From: Prinia subflava
Lineage: Eukaryota; Chordata; Aves; Passeriformes; Cisticolidae
NCBI RefSeq assembly: GCF_021018805.1
Contig: NW_026960608.1
Coordinates: 1,364,001 to 1,428,000 of the forward strand
Direction of reading: 5' to 3'
Length of the DNA stretch: 64,000 bases
A program made the position numbers and the translations under genes. Below the pieces are notes generated by a model. The model worked only from the letters and a program-made list of their open reading frames with translations. It was not told the DNA's origin and did not search any database. Shown here in pieces: positions 43,158 to 55,852 of this stretch (positions within the stretch are counted from its first letter, which is position 1; every line of letters starts with the position of its first letter).

Positions 43158-43163
43158 ATTTAA
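43158..43163. repeat. Target-site duplication of solo LTR, right copy
   Basis: atttaa directly after the LTR end acaaca, identical to 42714-42719. Confidence 0.85.
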
Positions 43164-43796
43164 CATACTATAATCCATAAGAACACAAATTAACATACCA
43201 TATTTACCACATATGGAAGGAGTTTAGTACTGAAGATGCTCATACAGCCACTGCTTTTCCCTGGAATTTCCTATATTGATGACAAAATTACTTGGCAGGA
43301 AGAGACCAAGCTCTGCATTTAAGTGACTTCCCTACATCTTCAAACTCCAGGAATATCAGGAATACAAACCCTGATATTTCTTCTTTCTCTGGGAAGAGCA
43401 TTTTTAGCCCTTCATTGCCCTTTTTCAGCCCCTGGAATTGGAACCAAAGAGCTTTTCTTCGAAAAGTGAGCCGTGGAATTGGGTGCTAGTGGAAACTAAT
43501 AATCGCTGAATGGAAAATTCCTTCTCAGCTATGTTTTGCTATTCTCTTTTTTAGCTCCAACCTACCAGACCTCTCTAGGGCTGCCCACACTTTTTCAGGA
43601 AGGATAAATGAGGCTTATGTTTCCAGAATGGGAGATGGAGGTATCTCACCCCTCCATGCACCCTTGACTTGATCTGACCCAACCTTCTCCAGACCTTTGA
43701 GTGATCCTAGAAGGGCCCAGTGCTGCTCTGTGCACCCACCTCACCTTCAAAGACCCCCTATTTCCTTGGATTTGGCCTCATTTTCTGTTTCAGACA
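43164..43796. other. Intronic stretch, mostly unrecognised
   Basis: The first 50 bases may belong to the older LTR-like element. The rest shows nothing. Confidence 0.4.
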
Positions 43797-44215
43797 ATCA
43801 CAGGATCATTCAGGTTGGAGAAGCCCTCTGAAATCATTGAGTCCAACCCTTCCCCAGCACTGCCAAGGTCACCACTAGACCACATCCCCAAGTGCCACAT
43901 CCACATGGCTTTTAAACCCCTCTGGGGATGGAGACTCCACCCCTGTGCCAGGGCTGGACAACCTTTTCCATAAGAATTTTTCCCTAATATCCAACTAAAC
44001 CTGCTTTGGCACAGCTTGAGGCCATTCCCTCTCATCCTGTCCCTGTTCTCTGGGAGCAGAGCCTGACCCCTCCCAGTTGCCCCCTCCTGTCAGGGAGTTG
44101 TGCAGAGCCAGAAGGTCCCCCCGAGCCTCCTTTTCTCCAGGCTGAGCTCCCTCCACTGCTCCTGCTGCTCCAGACTCTTTCTCAGCTCTGTTCCCTACTC
44201 TGGACACAGGAAAAC
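43797..44215 (-). mobile_element. CR1 LINE 3' region, about 420 bp
   Basis: The longest CR1 in the window: tcacaggatcattcaggttg, gaaatcattgagtccaaccc, gacaaccttttccataagaa and gcttgaggccattccctctc, to ctccaggctgagctccctcc, all inverted. Confidence 0.9.
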
Positions 44216-46647
44216 CCCTGAAGAACAGCAAGAGATGGTTGGGTTGTGGAGTTTCACCCCATTCATAAATGGGAAGGTGTTTGCGCTGAGGAGCCTCCAT
44301 GGCCAAAGTGGCAGAGTTGGCTGAACCAACATTTTCCCGTTGGATCTCCTGAGCATGGCCCTGAGCCACCACCTCCAGCCAGAGCTTTGTCTAAAGCTCT
44401 CTGAGCTCTTCTGGCCTTTCAAACAGAGCCAAAAGCCCAACTGTGGAGAGAAACACCTGCCTGTGCTTTGTTTTGAAATCCATATTAAATCAGGAGATCA
44501 AGGAGTCACTGTCCATGTAGAGGGATGGAGGAAAGCCATTGATGTGCCAGATGTGTGGTTGGAACATCTGTGGTTGGAGGTGCTCTGACCAGGATTTGTC
44601 TGCTGAGGAAAGCAGGGAGGTGGTGCCTGAAGGGGCTGCGAGTGGTGGTCTCTCTGTGGTAAATCCATCTTTTTCCTTAGGTAGGACATGGCTTGAATCC
44701 ATAGAACATCCAGGGATGGTGTTAAGGATAAACTCGTTGGATTCATGATTGATTTTTTAACTACTTCAATTCCCAGTTAGTGGGGGGGGATAATTCCCTG
44801 TAGGAGCAAACTGAGCATCAAAGCTGTTTGTCCTTGCTGAGCTGGGCTCCAGACACTCCCAGTGTCCAGCAGAAAGTGGGATGGGGACTATAATGTTGGG
44901 AGCTGTCAGTATGGAGATGTTCCACATCCTCATCTCTGGATGAGCCCAAAGGAAAGGGACATTCCTCAGGCTGCGGCTGTGTCCCATGAGGATCAAGGGG
45001 ACAATTGCATCTGGCATTGGGACTGGTGTCTTTCCAAAAGGCAGGAGGGAAGGAGCACTGGCAGGATCTTGGTGCTTGGCCAGTTTGGTGATGGATCCCA
45101 GTTAAGGATGGTGAGGTCCAGAACACAGACCATGTTGTTCACATTCCCTGTGAGGAAAAGCTTTCCCTTGCACTCGCTGTCCACACTTCCATTCCTTTCC
45201 AGAGCTCCCCATCCCTCCCCAGTTGTGGCTGCAGCCATCCCCCTGCAGGGTGAGGGCTCAGAGCTGCCCCTTGGGTGGGAGGTCATTCCCACATCCCTGT
45301 GGGATGTGCAGGTGTCTGTGTGCCACAGCTGCCAAACTTTTTTCCCTGGGATAGACCAGGATCCCGTGAAGCCTTGGCTGCCTCGGCTGCTGGAATTCCT
45401 GTCAGTGGATCACCTGCTCCTGATTGGAAGTGATAAGTCCTCTCTGTCTCCATGTCAGCAGTCTATCAGGCCCACAAGTGTGTTGGCAGGAAACCTTCCT
45501 CTCTCCCAGGCTCTTGGATCACAAGGGGAGGATCAACCAGATGTCCTCAAAATCCTGTGTATCCTGAGGCTGACATGCAGCTGACAGGGAAAACTTCACT
45601 CCCTGTCCACGGAATCTCTCCCAGGTTTTGTAAAGACAGAACCATTTCAGATCTCTCCATCCCTCCTGCCTCTCCTTGGTTGATGTTGAGCTCCAACCTC
45701 TTTTGGGGTGGTCAAAATGGAACCTTGTGGAAGACCAGAAAGGTGCTGAGCTTCTCCTGCAGGGACTGCAAGGAATGTGTCTGACACTTCAACTGGTTTT
45801 CCCTGTGGATTTAAGGAAGGGGGTCAGGACAGCAGGGCTTGAAGGATATCAATAATTCAACCAAAGAAGTAATTTATTTGCACCAAGTTTGGCATTTAAA
45901 TGCTCATGGATAAGCAGGAATAATGTGTAGGATTCGTGGTACCTGTTTAAAATAGCTCTGTTGAAGCCCCAAACCAGACATGGAGTGTTTGGATTTCTGA
46001 CCATCCTCTTGCTCCAGGATCTTCCTTTGGAAATAATGCAATATTCTGTGCCAGCAGCTCGTGCTGCCCCAAAGATCCTCCTGTTTTTAGGATGCAGACT
46101 TTGGTCTCAACCTGGGAGTCAGAGCACGCACTTGAACAGCATCTTAATGAGCTTATGGTTGAGAGCTATTTATTATCTGTTAGAACAGGCCTTTTATTCC
46201 ACTGGCAGCCTAATTTGCATGGTTTGTTGTAATTAACACCATAAAATGTTTAAAGAAAAGTACAGAGAGAAATTAAATTTATAGGCATTGAATTCAATAC
46301 CATCAGAATAAACCTTTGATTTGTTTTTTCCTTTGGAAAGAAAGTGATTCACTCAAATTAAATTTAGGAAAAGCTCTCAACTTGGAAGGAGGGATTTAAT
46401 AAAAAAAAGGCATCCCAAATTGCCAGAGAAGCTCAGGGGTAAGCTGGGATTTCACTTGGACAAGGCTGCTGAAGGGAAATTCAACTGTTTTGGGTGGGAG
46501 AGGTGTCCCAAAATCCTGCGTCAGCCGCTGCTGGCTGCACATGTGCAGACAGGATGGTGCCTTTGCTGTCTATCTGTTCCATTTTTTCATGCTCTGGCAA
46601 CTATTTTGGGGGCACTGAGGGGTTGGGATGGAGGCATATTGGTGGCA
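44216..46647. other. Intronic stretch with nothing recognised
   Basis: About 2.4 kb. Open frames such as 44862-45584 (+) have no domain and no codon signal. Confidence 0.5.
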
Positions 46648-46790
46648 GTGTTCCCTGGAATTGTCCAAGGCTGGGTTGGACAAGGTTTTGGAGCAACCTG
46701 GGATAATGGAAGGTGGAGAAGGAGTGGAACAAGATGAGCTTCAAGGTCCCTTCCAACCCAAGCCATTCCAGGATTATTCTATGATAATTT
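46648..46790 (+). mobile_element. CR1 LINE 3' end
   Basis: ttccctggaattgtccaagg, ttggagcaacctgggataat and aaggtcccttccaacccaag, then gattattctatgat. Confidence 0.85.
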
Positions 46791-47641
46791 GGAAAATCAA
46801 CCTGAGACTATTCTGTGGATGAAGGGGTTGGGAACTGTGCTGTGTCCTAGCCATTCCTGAGGGGTTGGAGGCATTTTCCAGGGGCTCCAGTGGCAGTACA
46901 TCCCCTCCTGCTGCAGAGCACGCAAGGTGGCTCTGGAAAAGTCTTTTAGGGCACTAAAAGTGGTGTCACCATGTCCACCTCCAAATGAAGTCATCAAACT
47001 TTGGCCACTTCTGCTCTGATTTATGCAGCAAGCATTATACAAAATTATATTGTGAACAAATGGTTTGCATATTGTTTGCAATTTTGGGTTTAGTGTTATG
47101 GCTGGGATTTGTATAGTCAGAACTAATTTGTAGCGTCTGGGACCAAGGCTTGGAGTGGTGCAGGAATTGGGATTGAGCTGCTGGAGATATTAGTGGGGGG
47201 GAGACCGTGTTCCCTGGGGTCAGGGCTGCTGGGATTTATGGCCTGTGGGTTCTCGGGAGCTGATCCAGCAGGAATTCTGGTACCCAGAAGATAAACAGGG
47301 AGAGTTTAGCACATCTGTTCCTCTCCCTGGATCTTTGAGGTGCCGATTTGGGATTTGGAGGGTTATCCACAGGTTCATGCTCTGCATCCCAAGGGATTTG
47401 TCAAAAATTTCTGCAGTGAGACATTGCTGTAGAGGATATTCCCCAACAGGTTGGGTTTTGAAGCTTTAAAAGGTCAAAAAAGGTCTGTCCCAAAGGTCTG
47501 TAGCATGAAGATTGGGGTAATGATGGAGCACATTGAAAGTTTCAGGTCTTTGCCAGCTCCAGGGCAGTTTGATAAACTTATAGTGGCTTTCCCACCTTAA
47601 TTTCCTACTGAAATCCTTCCTGGATCAGGGTGAAAACCACC
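46791..47641. other. Intronic stretch with nothing recognised
   Basis: No coding or repeat signal seen. Confidence 0.5.
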
Positions 47642-47647
47642 ACTGAG
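47642..47647. repeat. Target-site duplication of solo LTR, left copy
   Basis: actgag directly before TGTGGCCGAG; repeated at 48047-48052. Confidence 0.85.
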
Positions 47648-48046
47648 TGTGGCCGAGTTTCTCAGGTATCGTGGGCATGATATGCTCACGGATACGATTT
47701 GAGCTATTCCAAACTAGGCCGAACTAGGCCTCAGGCCTGGGCCTACTAGGCCGCAGACGTTCAGCATACGTAGTAGCAGATAAACTTATCTGCTACTAGG
47801 AATGTGTTAAGGTATGGACACTTACAGCATGGAAGTAATGGCACTAAATCTCCATAGCTACCTTAACCCTAGATTGTTTACATACTTCTGTATGTCCACT
47901 GCCTATCACAGTGCACCTGCTAAATGTAAACGACTCACTCTGTATATAACCCGCCATCTGGAGGAATAAAGCGGAGTACGTGCTTGAAACCATACTGGTT
48001 GGTCTCATGTAGCTCTAGCCCCCGGTCTTTCCAGAGCTCGGCTTCA
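47648..48046 (+). repeat. Solo LTR, 399 bp, class II-like by its 6-bp duplication
   Basis: Starts TGTGGCCGAG and ends GGCTTCA. TATATAA at 47943-47949 and AATAAA at 47965-47970 stand close together before a short R-U5. The U3 carries a perfect 13-bp inverted repeat (47771-47798) and a cluster of AGGCC palindromes (47715-47755). actgag flanks both sides. Confidence 0.9.
47771..47798. repeat. Perfect 13-bp inverted repeat in the solo LTR U3
   Basis: Arms tagtagcagataa and ttatctgctacta with a 2-base loop. It could be a paired binding site or hairpin. Confidence 0.9.
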
Positions 48047-48052
48047 ACTGAG
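48047..48052. repeat. Target-site duplication of solo LTR, right copy
   Basis: actgag directly after GGCTTCA, identical to 47642-47647. Confidence 0.85.
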
Positions 48053-49482
48053 GACCTGTGTCTGTAGAGGCCATGGAAAACCTGAGGTAAGTGAACTAAA
48101 AGCAACTTCTTAAAAGAAATATAGCTGGCATGCATCGACACCTCGAGGAGCAGTGCTGGAAATTACATTTTCTTGACCAGGTCATGCACAAACTAAGATT
48201 AGTTAATTAATTACTGTTGCTGCAGCAAGGAGTTCTCCATGTTGATTTATTCTCTCTTTTTGAGCATTTTTATTTTTACCTCTGGCTCCTATTGCTCCAT
48301 TTGTTGCTTCTCACTCTTTCCCAACTAAACCTCTAAAAGTTCAAGGATCCATGAGGTTTGCATCTCTTGTAGGTCTATTTTTTTCTCTATATGATTATTT
48401 GAATTGGTTTGCCAGGAGAAATCCAACCCTTCATCCACTGGGTGCTGCAGGTTCTGAGCATTGGCTCTACAGAAAATAAGAATTAATTTAGTATGAGTTG
48501 TTTGACTTTGGGATAAACTGGGAAGAAGGAGCATCTTGCTGTGCCAGCACCTGCTAAGAGCACACTTTGCTGGTTTAGGAGGGATTTGTCATGCCCAAAC
48601 TGGAGGTTCTGAAGCAGGAATAAAGCTTTTCCCCCTCTTTTCTTGGTTTCTTTGTAGTGTAAAGGGCCAGGTAGGGCCCTCTGCTGGGGTTTGCAGTGTT
48701 AATCAGTGATTAACAAAAGGAAAGTTGTGAAATTAGGGAGGACACAATTTAATGCCTACAGTTTGATAATTGTGTGGTTTAGGGTTTTTTCATTTCAGAT
48801 TAGAGGGTTTTGGTAACATGATAAGCTGCTATTATACGTTGGAGGCACAGGACTTGAATTTGAAATTTGTTTTTTCTAGCACTGTTTTTTAAGAACAGAT
48901 TCTCCTTGTATTTACTGTCAGTTCCTCTGGCTTCTCTTTTTCTTTGGAAATGATGCATTGGGAATGATGTTGTTGGGATTTGGGAGGATTGGAGTGAGGT
49001 TTTTTGGCTCAGGCAATGGAGACTGAATTTTTGGCTTGCTATCCCTGGTCAGATGATGTGCCCTGTGACAAAGGTGACCCCAAATGGGTTCCTTTCACTC
49101 CAAGCCATCCTGTGATTGTAGGATTCTATGTCTCCACATCAAACCCCGGGGGAGCAGCTCAGCCTGGGAGCGTGTCTGGGCAAGGACAGGAGGGAAACGG
49201 GGATCAGAGCTGCTATTAAAGGGATTATTCCCAACATTATTCATCAGCCAGGCTTGAGTGATGGCCTCAGATCTGGCTGTGTTTGTGTTTGGGGTGTTGT
49301 GTGTGTTGCTGATGGGAAAGTGGAGCCTTGCTCTGGAGGGGAACTGGTTTCGTACCAGTTTTGGGGAAGTGTTGGTAAGAAGCTACTGTTTATATTTACA
49401 TTTATATTTATATATTATGTACATGCATTGGGTTTTTGGGGTAGGGGCACTGTCTATCCTTAGCCCATGGACATCTCCATGG
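48053..49482. other. Intronic stretch, little recognised
   Basis: A short plus-strand CR1 end may lie at about 49080-49133 (gattgtaggattctatg). A TA-rich patch lies at 49385-49425. Confidence 0.45.
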
Positions 49483-49660
49483 ACACAGAGCCACAGAGGC
49501 TGTGGCTGCCTCATCCCTGGAAGTGTCCAAGGCCACATTGGATGAGGCTTGGAGCAACCTGGGCTAGTGGAAGGTGTCCCTGCCCATGGCAGGGAGTGGA
49601 ACTGGATGAACTTTAATTTCCCTCCCAACCCAAACCAGTCTGGGATTCTGGGATTCTTCA
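49483..49660 (+). mobile_element. CR1 LINE 3' end
   Basis: catccctggaagtgtccaag, ttggagcaacctgggctagt and ggtgtccctgcccatggcag, ending tgggattctgggattct. Confidence 0.9.
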
Positions 49661-50064
49661 TAGCTCTCCTGGGGACATGATCTTGTGCTCTGGGCTTTGA
49701 GTGTTTGTGACCCAGGTTGTGCCAATACATTTTCCTTTTCCTTGGGTCAGAGTTTTCCAGGTTTGGTTGTGATGGGAAGAGCTGACTGCCCTGACTATTG
49801 GTGGAAAGACTCCAGTGCCCTGTGAGATGTCTCAAAATCTGTTTTTCAGTGAATAACTACTGCTAAAAGATATGAGCTGGCATTAATGTCATGAGAAGAT
49901 GCTGGAACATGGATGGAGCTTTAGCTGCAGCAGAGCAGAGGGTTCAGGAAGGGTGCTGGAGGTGCTAAACAAGGAAAAAGGTGGAGGAGCAGCTTCCACT
50001 GCTGCCTGCTCACACATTCCCCGCCCAGAGTGTTCTGCTTGCAGTAAGTGCTGCTTTTTCACTT
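49661..50064. other. Intronic stretch with nothing recognised
   Basis: No coding or repeat signal seen. Confidence 0.45.
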
Positions 50065-50320
50065 CACATCACACAGAATCACTGAGTTTGGAAAAGCCCT
50101 CCAAGATCATCCAATCCAACCTGGGACCACATTGTCACCCAGCCCAGAGCACTGAATGCCATATCCAGGCGTTCCTTGGACACCTCCAGGGATGGGCACT
50201 CCAAACCTCCCTTGACAGCCCCTTCCAGTGCCGGACCACCCTTTCTATGCAGAAATTCCTCCTGCTGTCCAACCTGCACCTCCTCTGGCACAGCTTGAGG
50301 CTGTACTTGAAGTGAAGACC
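50065..50320 (-). mobile_element. CR1 LINE 3' region
   Basis: cacagaatcactgagtttgg, ccctccaagatcatccaatc, ttccttggacacctccaggg and cacagcttgaggctgtactt, inverted. Confidence 0.9.
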
Positions 50321-52999
50321 ACTTTTGTTCTCCTCGTGCCTCTTGTGGAGCGTGGGGTAGCAATGAGCCACCGCTGTTTGTTGTGGCTGTTGCTGCCTTT
50401 CTCTGGGTTTTCTGCCAAATGTCTGTCTAAGGAATTATCCTGATGAATACACGGAACAGGCACAGCTCCTGGCAGGATGAGGGATGAGAGCAGCTAATCC
50501 ACAGGAACACAGCCCAGCCTTTTGTTGCTTCCCGTTGTGGGGAGCTGTGCAGGACAGGATTTGTCAACACTCGGGGCCTGACAAAAAGCCCCTGATGGCG
50601 GTTGTGGGTGAGGCCAGAAAGCAGGGCCCGAGGGGAAAATGTTGGGACTTGCTGCTGGAGATGTGTCTGCACACAGACAGCTGGTTCAGAAATCCCTCCT
50701 CTCCTCTGGGAATGCAAAACTGACAGCTCTTTTGGCATCCTACAAGGAAGCAGGTTCTGGAGGTGCAGGCGGCTCTGCACACTCAGGCCATGGGGAGTTG
50801 TTTTTTAGCGGTGAGGTGAAATTTTGGGGGGTTACACTTCATGCTTCTGAGGTTTCATCCCTTTCAGATGTTCTTTCTCCTTTTCTCTTTTTTTCTTTGA
50901 CTCTAAAAGTTGAAAGAGGCCTTGGATGGCTTCTTTTGAAAGGTGACCTTGCTGCATAAAGTTGTCTGACTGTGCTGTCCGTGCCCAGTGATATATAGGA
51001 GCATCTGAGAATGAGGGGAGGCTGCTCAATAATTCCCTGAATTTCTCTAGGATCATACATGTACCTCAGGATCCCTTCCCAGCACTGGTGAAATGTTCCC
51101 CCTTTAGTCCCAGCCCTGTGTGAGGAGCTGCCATGTGTAGGCAGAGCAAAGAGAAGTGGGGAATGGGCTTTTTTGGGAGTCTGGCATATTACAGTAGTGC
51201 CAAGTGTGTCTCAATTAGTCCAGTGTGTGCATCTGTTATTTGACTATGGTCCAAAGCAATACATTCTCCTCTTGCTTCCCTGGCCATGGTTTAATTAATT
51301 AAATTTAAAAATTCAGCCACAGGCTGTAGGTGAAGGTGCTGCCAGGGGAGTGGGAGCTGCTTCCAAAATACCATCATTAAATGGTGGTGTCATTCCCAAA
51401 TAATCCACTTCATTGGTAGTTTCTGTGCTTTGCTACTTCCAGAAGATCTCTCACCAGAGACTGGTTCCTGCTCTGCTCACTCACTTCCTACCTCTACCCC
51501 TGCACCTCTCCAGGCTAATAATAAAATCAAATTGTTTTCTTTGCTGGAGAAAAAAAGGAGAGTCAGAACTGAGGCTGATGTGATCCAGACCAAGTATTTC
51601 CTTCTCCTTTGGGTGCTGGATGTCCGAGTTCTCTGGGAATTAAAACCACTAGATGCATTTCTGCCCTTGGGCACCCCGAGCTCCTTGCAGCAGCATTCTC
51701 AGTATCCTTCTCTCCACATGGAATCCTCAGTTATTTGGTTTTTCCTGTTGCAACGTTACAAATTTCTGCTGCCCTGGATTTTATTTGTGGGTTTTTCAGG
51801 CTTAGCAGGTAATGGTTATAAATGGAAATTTGACTGCAGCATGTGGTTTCTGGCTGCAGTAAATTCATTCCCTGCAGGCTTGGGGATGGATCCCATGTGT
51901 TTCCTCCAGTGCAAATGGTTGTTTCAAACATCCATCTGCTTTATCTGCTGTTGTATTTACAGTTCCCCTTTGTAGTTCCCAGCACCATCTCCTCTCTCTC
52001 CTCTGCTTTTGTTTATTTAAGGTTATGGTAAAGTATCCCTCTCGTTTGGAGCTGTTTTGTGGGAGCCTTTCCCAGCTTGGCTGATCCCAGGGGTCAGGGG
52101 AATAAAATATCATGATCTGATCACCCCAGGGGAATCCCACAGTGGTGGTTCCAGCTGGTCCCTGGTGTTGTTGCTCCTCGGGAATGGGATTTTAGCCAGA
52201 CCCTGCCCTTGACCTTCCAGGGCTCTGCAGGCAGTGTGGCTGGTCATTATTGAAAAATAAAGGGTTTAATCCACTCAATTTGTATCAAAAGCTGATCAGT
52301 GGACTCATCTTTGTTTGAGTATTGAATTGTGTGATATCCCTGGTTGTTTGTCTGTCCAGGATGATTTAGGAAACCAGTTTCAACTTTAGAAAAAAAAAAA
52401 AACAAACCAAAATAATACAGCAAACAAACCCAAACCAAGCTGTCTGAAAAATCCTAGGAGGATATATTTGATACTTTTTCCTGGCAAAAGTTAAACATTT
52501 TCCATCCTTCTTCAGTTTCGAGCCTTCAGAAGGTTTGTGGGTCCATCTCCAGCATGTGGTGATGCCTCTCCATGTCCAGGCAGGAGCGGCAGGGAACACC
52601 CTGGGGCTCCACAGCCTTTGGAGTTTCCCTCAGGTTTTGTGTCTCCATCATGGGCAAAATATGACCCAGGATGACATTTGGAGAGGTTGCAAAATTCTCT
52701 CTGTAAAAAGTATTTTATTTTTTTTTCTTATGCTGAGCCCCAAGTGATGTCACTGCTTGTCTTGCACAGAGAAGTAGGAAAATAGTCCCTGGCTGCAGGA
52801 GGAGGTTGTTTTCCTAATTTTCCTTCACCACAGCAGCATTTCCTGTTACTGGTGAGTGTGTGGAGTACCTGGATGAGACCCCCCCCCCCAGCTCATGTGT
52901 CACCCTAAGTTGTGTGTTGGAGTTTTGTGGGACACTGGAGAGCAACTTAGGAGTGGGACCTGGAGTGCCAGGACAAGGTATGGCTTCCCACTGCCAGAG
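50321..52999. other. Intronic stretch with nothing recognised
   Basis: About 2.7 kb with an A run at 52388-52400 and a short C run near 52880. No domain or repeat family recognised. Confidence 0.5.
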
Positions 53000-53222
53000 A
53001 GCAGGGTGGGATGGGATATTGGGAAGGAATTTCTGGCTGTGAGGATGGTGAGGCTCTGGCAAGGTTACCCAAAGAAGCTGTGGCTGCCCCTGGATCCCTG
53101 GAAGTGTCCAAGGCCAGGTTGGATGGGGCTTGAAGCAACCTGGTCTGATGTCCCCATGGCAAGGGGTAGAACATGATGAGCTTTAAGGTCCCTCCAACCC
53201 AAACCAATATGGGATCCTATGG
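53000..53222 (+). mobile_element. CR1 LINE 3' end
   Basis: ggatattgggaaggaatttc, gaggatggtgaggctctggc, ggccaggttggatggggctt and aaggtccctccaacccaaac. Confidence 0.9.
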
Positions 53223-54689
53223 TCTTGAATTCCCCACCCTCTGTTGCTGGAAATGTCTCTTTTCCAGGGTCAAAAGCTGCTGGCCAGCTCCAAATAGTCT
53301 GAGCCCTTTGAGGTTCATTTTAGCCACTGGGTATGGACAAATGGTCCATTAAATTATTTTTCTGGCTCCTTTTTTTTTTTTTTTTTTTAACCTTCCAGTT
53401 TTTTCAACCTTCTGGTTTTTTTTAACCTCCTACTGCCTCAGTTTTACCATATGATGGAGAAGCAGCTGCTGCAGAGGCACGAGCAGTATCCAGGAGCTGA
53501 AATATTAAATCCTTTACTACTTTCCTTGCTTAAACTCCTCTCAACAAACGACTCAGACAGCACAAAACCTTTTTCTTTCAGCCTCACAATGTCAGAACGT
53601 CATGGGGGATGTTGAGCTAGTGCTGTTCCCACCCAAGGGCTGCCCAAGCCTGACACGAGGCAGCTGTGCAGCAGCTGGCCTGGCTGCCTGGCTGGAAACA
53701 TCTAGATGGGCTGTGCTGCATGGCAGGAGCCACTGAGCAGATGCTGCTGTGCAGCCTCGGGTGCTGTTTGAAGATGTGCGTTGGGCTCTGCACTTCAAAG
53801 CCCGGCTCAGAAAGGCTTGGCTTGCACAAACTCACACCTCTGCCTCTGCTCTGGGGCTGTCGTGGCTCCCACCTGCACCCAGAGACCCAGGAATGCCACA
53901 GTTGAGGTTTGTTTGCTGGGAAGATAATAGAATTCCTGTGCGCAGCTTCAAGATCCACTTGATCATGCTGTGCCAGCTGCTTGCGCTCGCTGGCCAGGCC
54001 ATGGGGGCTTGGGGATGGGTTGTTTGGATGGAAAACAGAGCTGTTGCCATGTGGAGAGGGAGTGGAGAATGTTGTTCTGATTAGGAACTGTCTGGCGCTT
54101 GCAGCAGCAAGTGGAGCTGGGTTTGGTGGCCCCAAAGCTGGGCCTAGAGGCAGCCAGAGATGTGCACAGTGCTGAGACTGGCTGTGAGATAGCAGCTTGT
54201 GGAAAGTTCACATTCCTGAACTCCTCCCAGCTCCTTTTCACAGTTTTACAGCACATCATGGCGTTTCTGATTCAGCTCATCCCTCATTGTTCAGGGTTGT
54301 GCTCTTCCAGTGCATAGGCAGTGGTGGGGCAGAGCAAGCCCGGTGCTCATGGTTGATCCCATGGCACTGCTCCAGGCACTCCATGGAGCCATCAGGGATC
54401 CCATGTGCCTCCTCTGACTCCCTCAGCTGCCCACATATCCCAGAGCACATTCCAAGGGCAAGGAGACGGCACAGCTGGCAGGTGGGTCAGGCTGCCACAG
54501 GTTTGCTTCTGGAAGGATCCATCCCAGAAGTGCTGGGGTGTTGTTTTCCCCTCATGCCAGTGGTTTCAGTGGGTGCCATGGCTGTGGGAGCTGCTCCAGG
54601 TGTCCTCACTTCCAGAGGAGACAATTCTTGCTGTTGAGCTCACACAGGCAGGGGAAGCCAGGAGGGGACTAAGCAGCAGAATTTGAGGT
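53223..54689. other. Intronic stretch, homopolymer only
   Basis: T run 53370-53388 followed by two to three diverged copies of aaccttccagtttttt. Nothing else recognised. Confidence 0.5.
53370..53388. repeat. Poly-T tract of 19 bases
   Basis: Uninterrupted T run followed by short T-rich repeats. Confidence 0.9.
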
Positions 54690-54901
54690 TTTTTTACAAT
54701 GAGGGTGGTTTTTACCACCACTGACACAGGGTGCCTGCAGAGGAGGTGGATACCCCAACCCTAGAAATATTCAAAACCTGGTTGGATGAGGCTTGGAACA
54801 ACCTGGACTAGTGGAAGGTGTCCCTGCCAATGGCAGAGGGGTGGGCCAAATGGTCTTGAAGGTCCTTTCCAGCCCAAACCAATCCATGTTTCTATAATCC
54901 A
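54690..54901 (+). mobile_element. CR1 LINE 3' end
   Basis: ttggatgaggcttggaacaa, ggtgtccctgccaatggcag and ttgaaggtcctttccagccc, ending catgtttctataatcc. Confidence 0.85.
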
Positions 54902-55710
54902 ATTTTTGGGAAGCAGGATGTTTATCTGGAGGCAGCTTCTCCAGTGCTATGTGCTGAGAAGCCCCTTGGTTCTCCCTGGATCCAGGGCTTGAGGGGACAT
55001 TGCCTCTTCCCCCCATTTGCATGCTGTGTCCTGTTGGCTTCCGAGGAGTCTCTGTAGGATCTGGAGTTTTGCAATTCCTGCATGAAGGAGCATCTCTGGC
55101 AGTGCACCCGGCCCTGCCTTGTGGGGACTTGTTCTCATGGCTGTGGCCGGAACGGAGCCTTGCAGAGCTCTTAATCCTGTCTGCATGAGGTCATTGGCTC
55201 CTTGACATTAATTGCAGGGGATCTGATTAATTAGACAACAGAGCATAATTTATTTGAGCAGATTATTGTATAGAATTAACCATGCAGTCACTGTCTCCCA
55301 CCACAATTCTATGCATCCCTGCAGGTGTGGGAATCGTCATTAAAACCTTCACCCTTGAAGTGGATGGCTGGGTAATAACTGGATATATTTCCGAGTTGCT
55401 GCAGTGGACTGTTTATCCACACTATTTCATGGATGCATTATTTTGTGGGTGTTACATTTTCAGCAGACTTGTTTTCATTTTAATTCTATTCAATTTGGAT
55501 TAATTGATTCCCTCCTCCTGTTTCCTTCCCTTCTGTTTTTCTTCTTCCAATAAAATATCATAAAAATTAATCCCCACTGAAGGCCAAATTTAACATTCAG
55601 ATTGAGAAAAGAGGATTTTAAAGCCCTTGTGCTGAAAAGGGAAGAAAATGCACTTGGACAGGAAGTCTTGGGTTTGTTATGGAGCAAGGAAAAATGTTTT
55701 TAAAACTTTA
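54902..55710. other. Intronic stretch with nothing recognised
   Basis: No coding or repeat signal seen. Confidence 0.45.
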
Positions 55711-55852
55711 TCATAGAATTATGAAATCTCAGGATGGTTTGACCTGGAAGGGACCTCAAAGCTCATCTCATTCCACTCCTTTTCCATGGGCAGGGACACC
55801 TTCCACTAGACCAAGATGCTCCAAGCCCCGTCCAACCTGGCCTTGGACACTT
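55711..55852 (-). mobile_element. CR1 LINE 3' end
   Basis: tcatagaattatgaaatctc, tggaagggacctcaaagctc and ttccatgggcagggacacct, inverted. Confidence 0.9.

Noticed and set aside
44862..45584. 240-codon plus-strand frame in intron 1
   Set aside because: No domain and no promoter or splice context; likely a chance frame.
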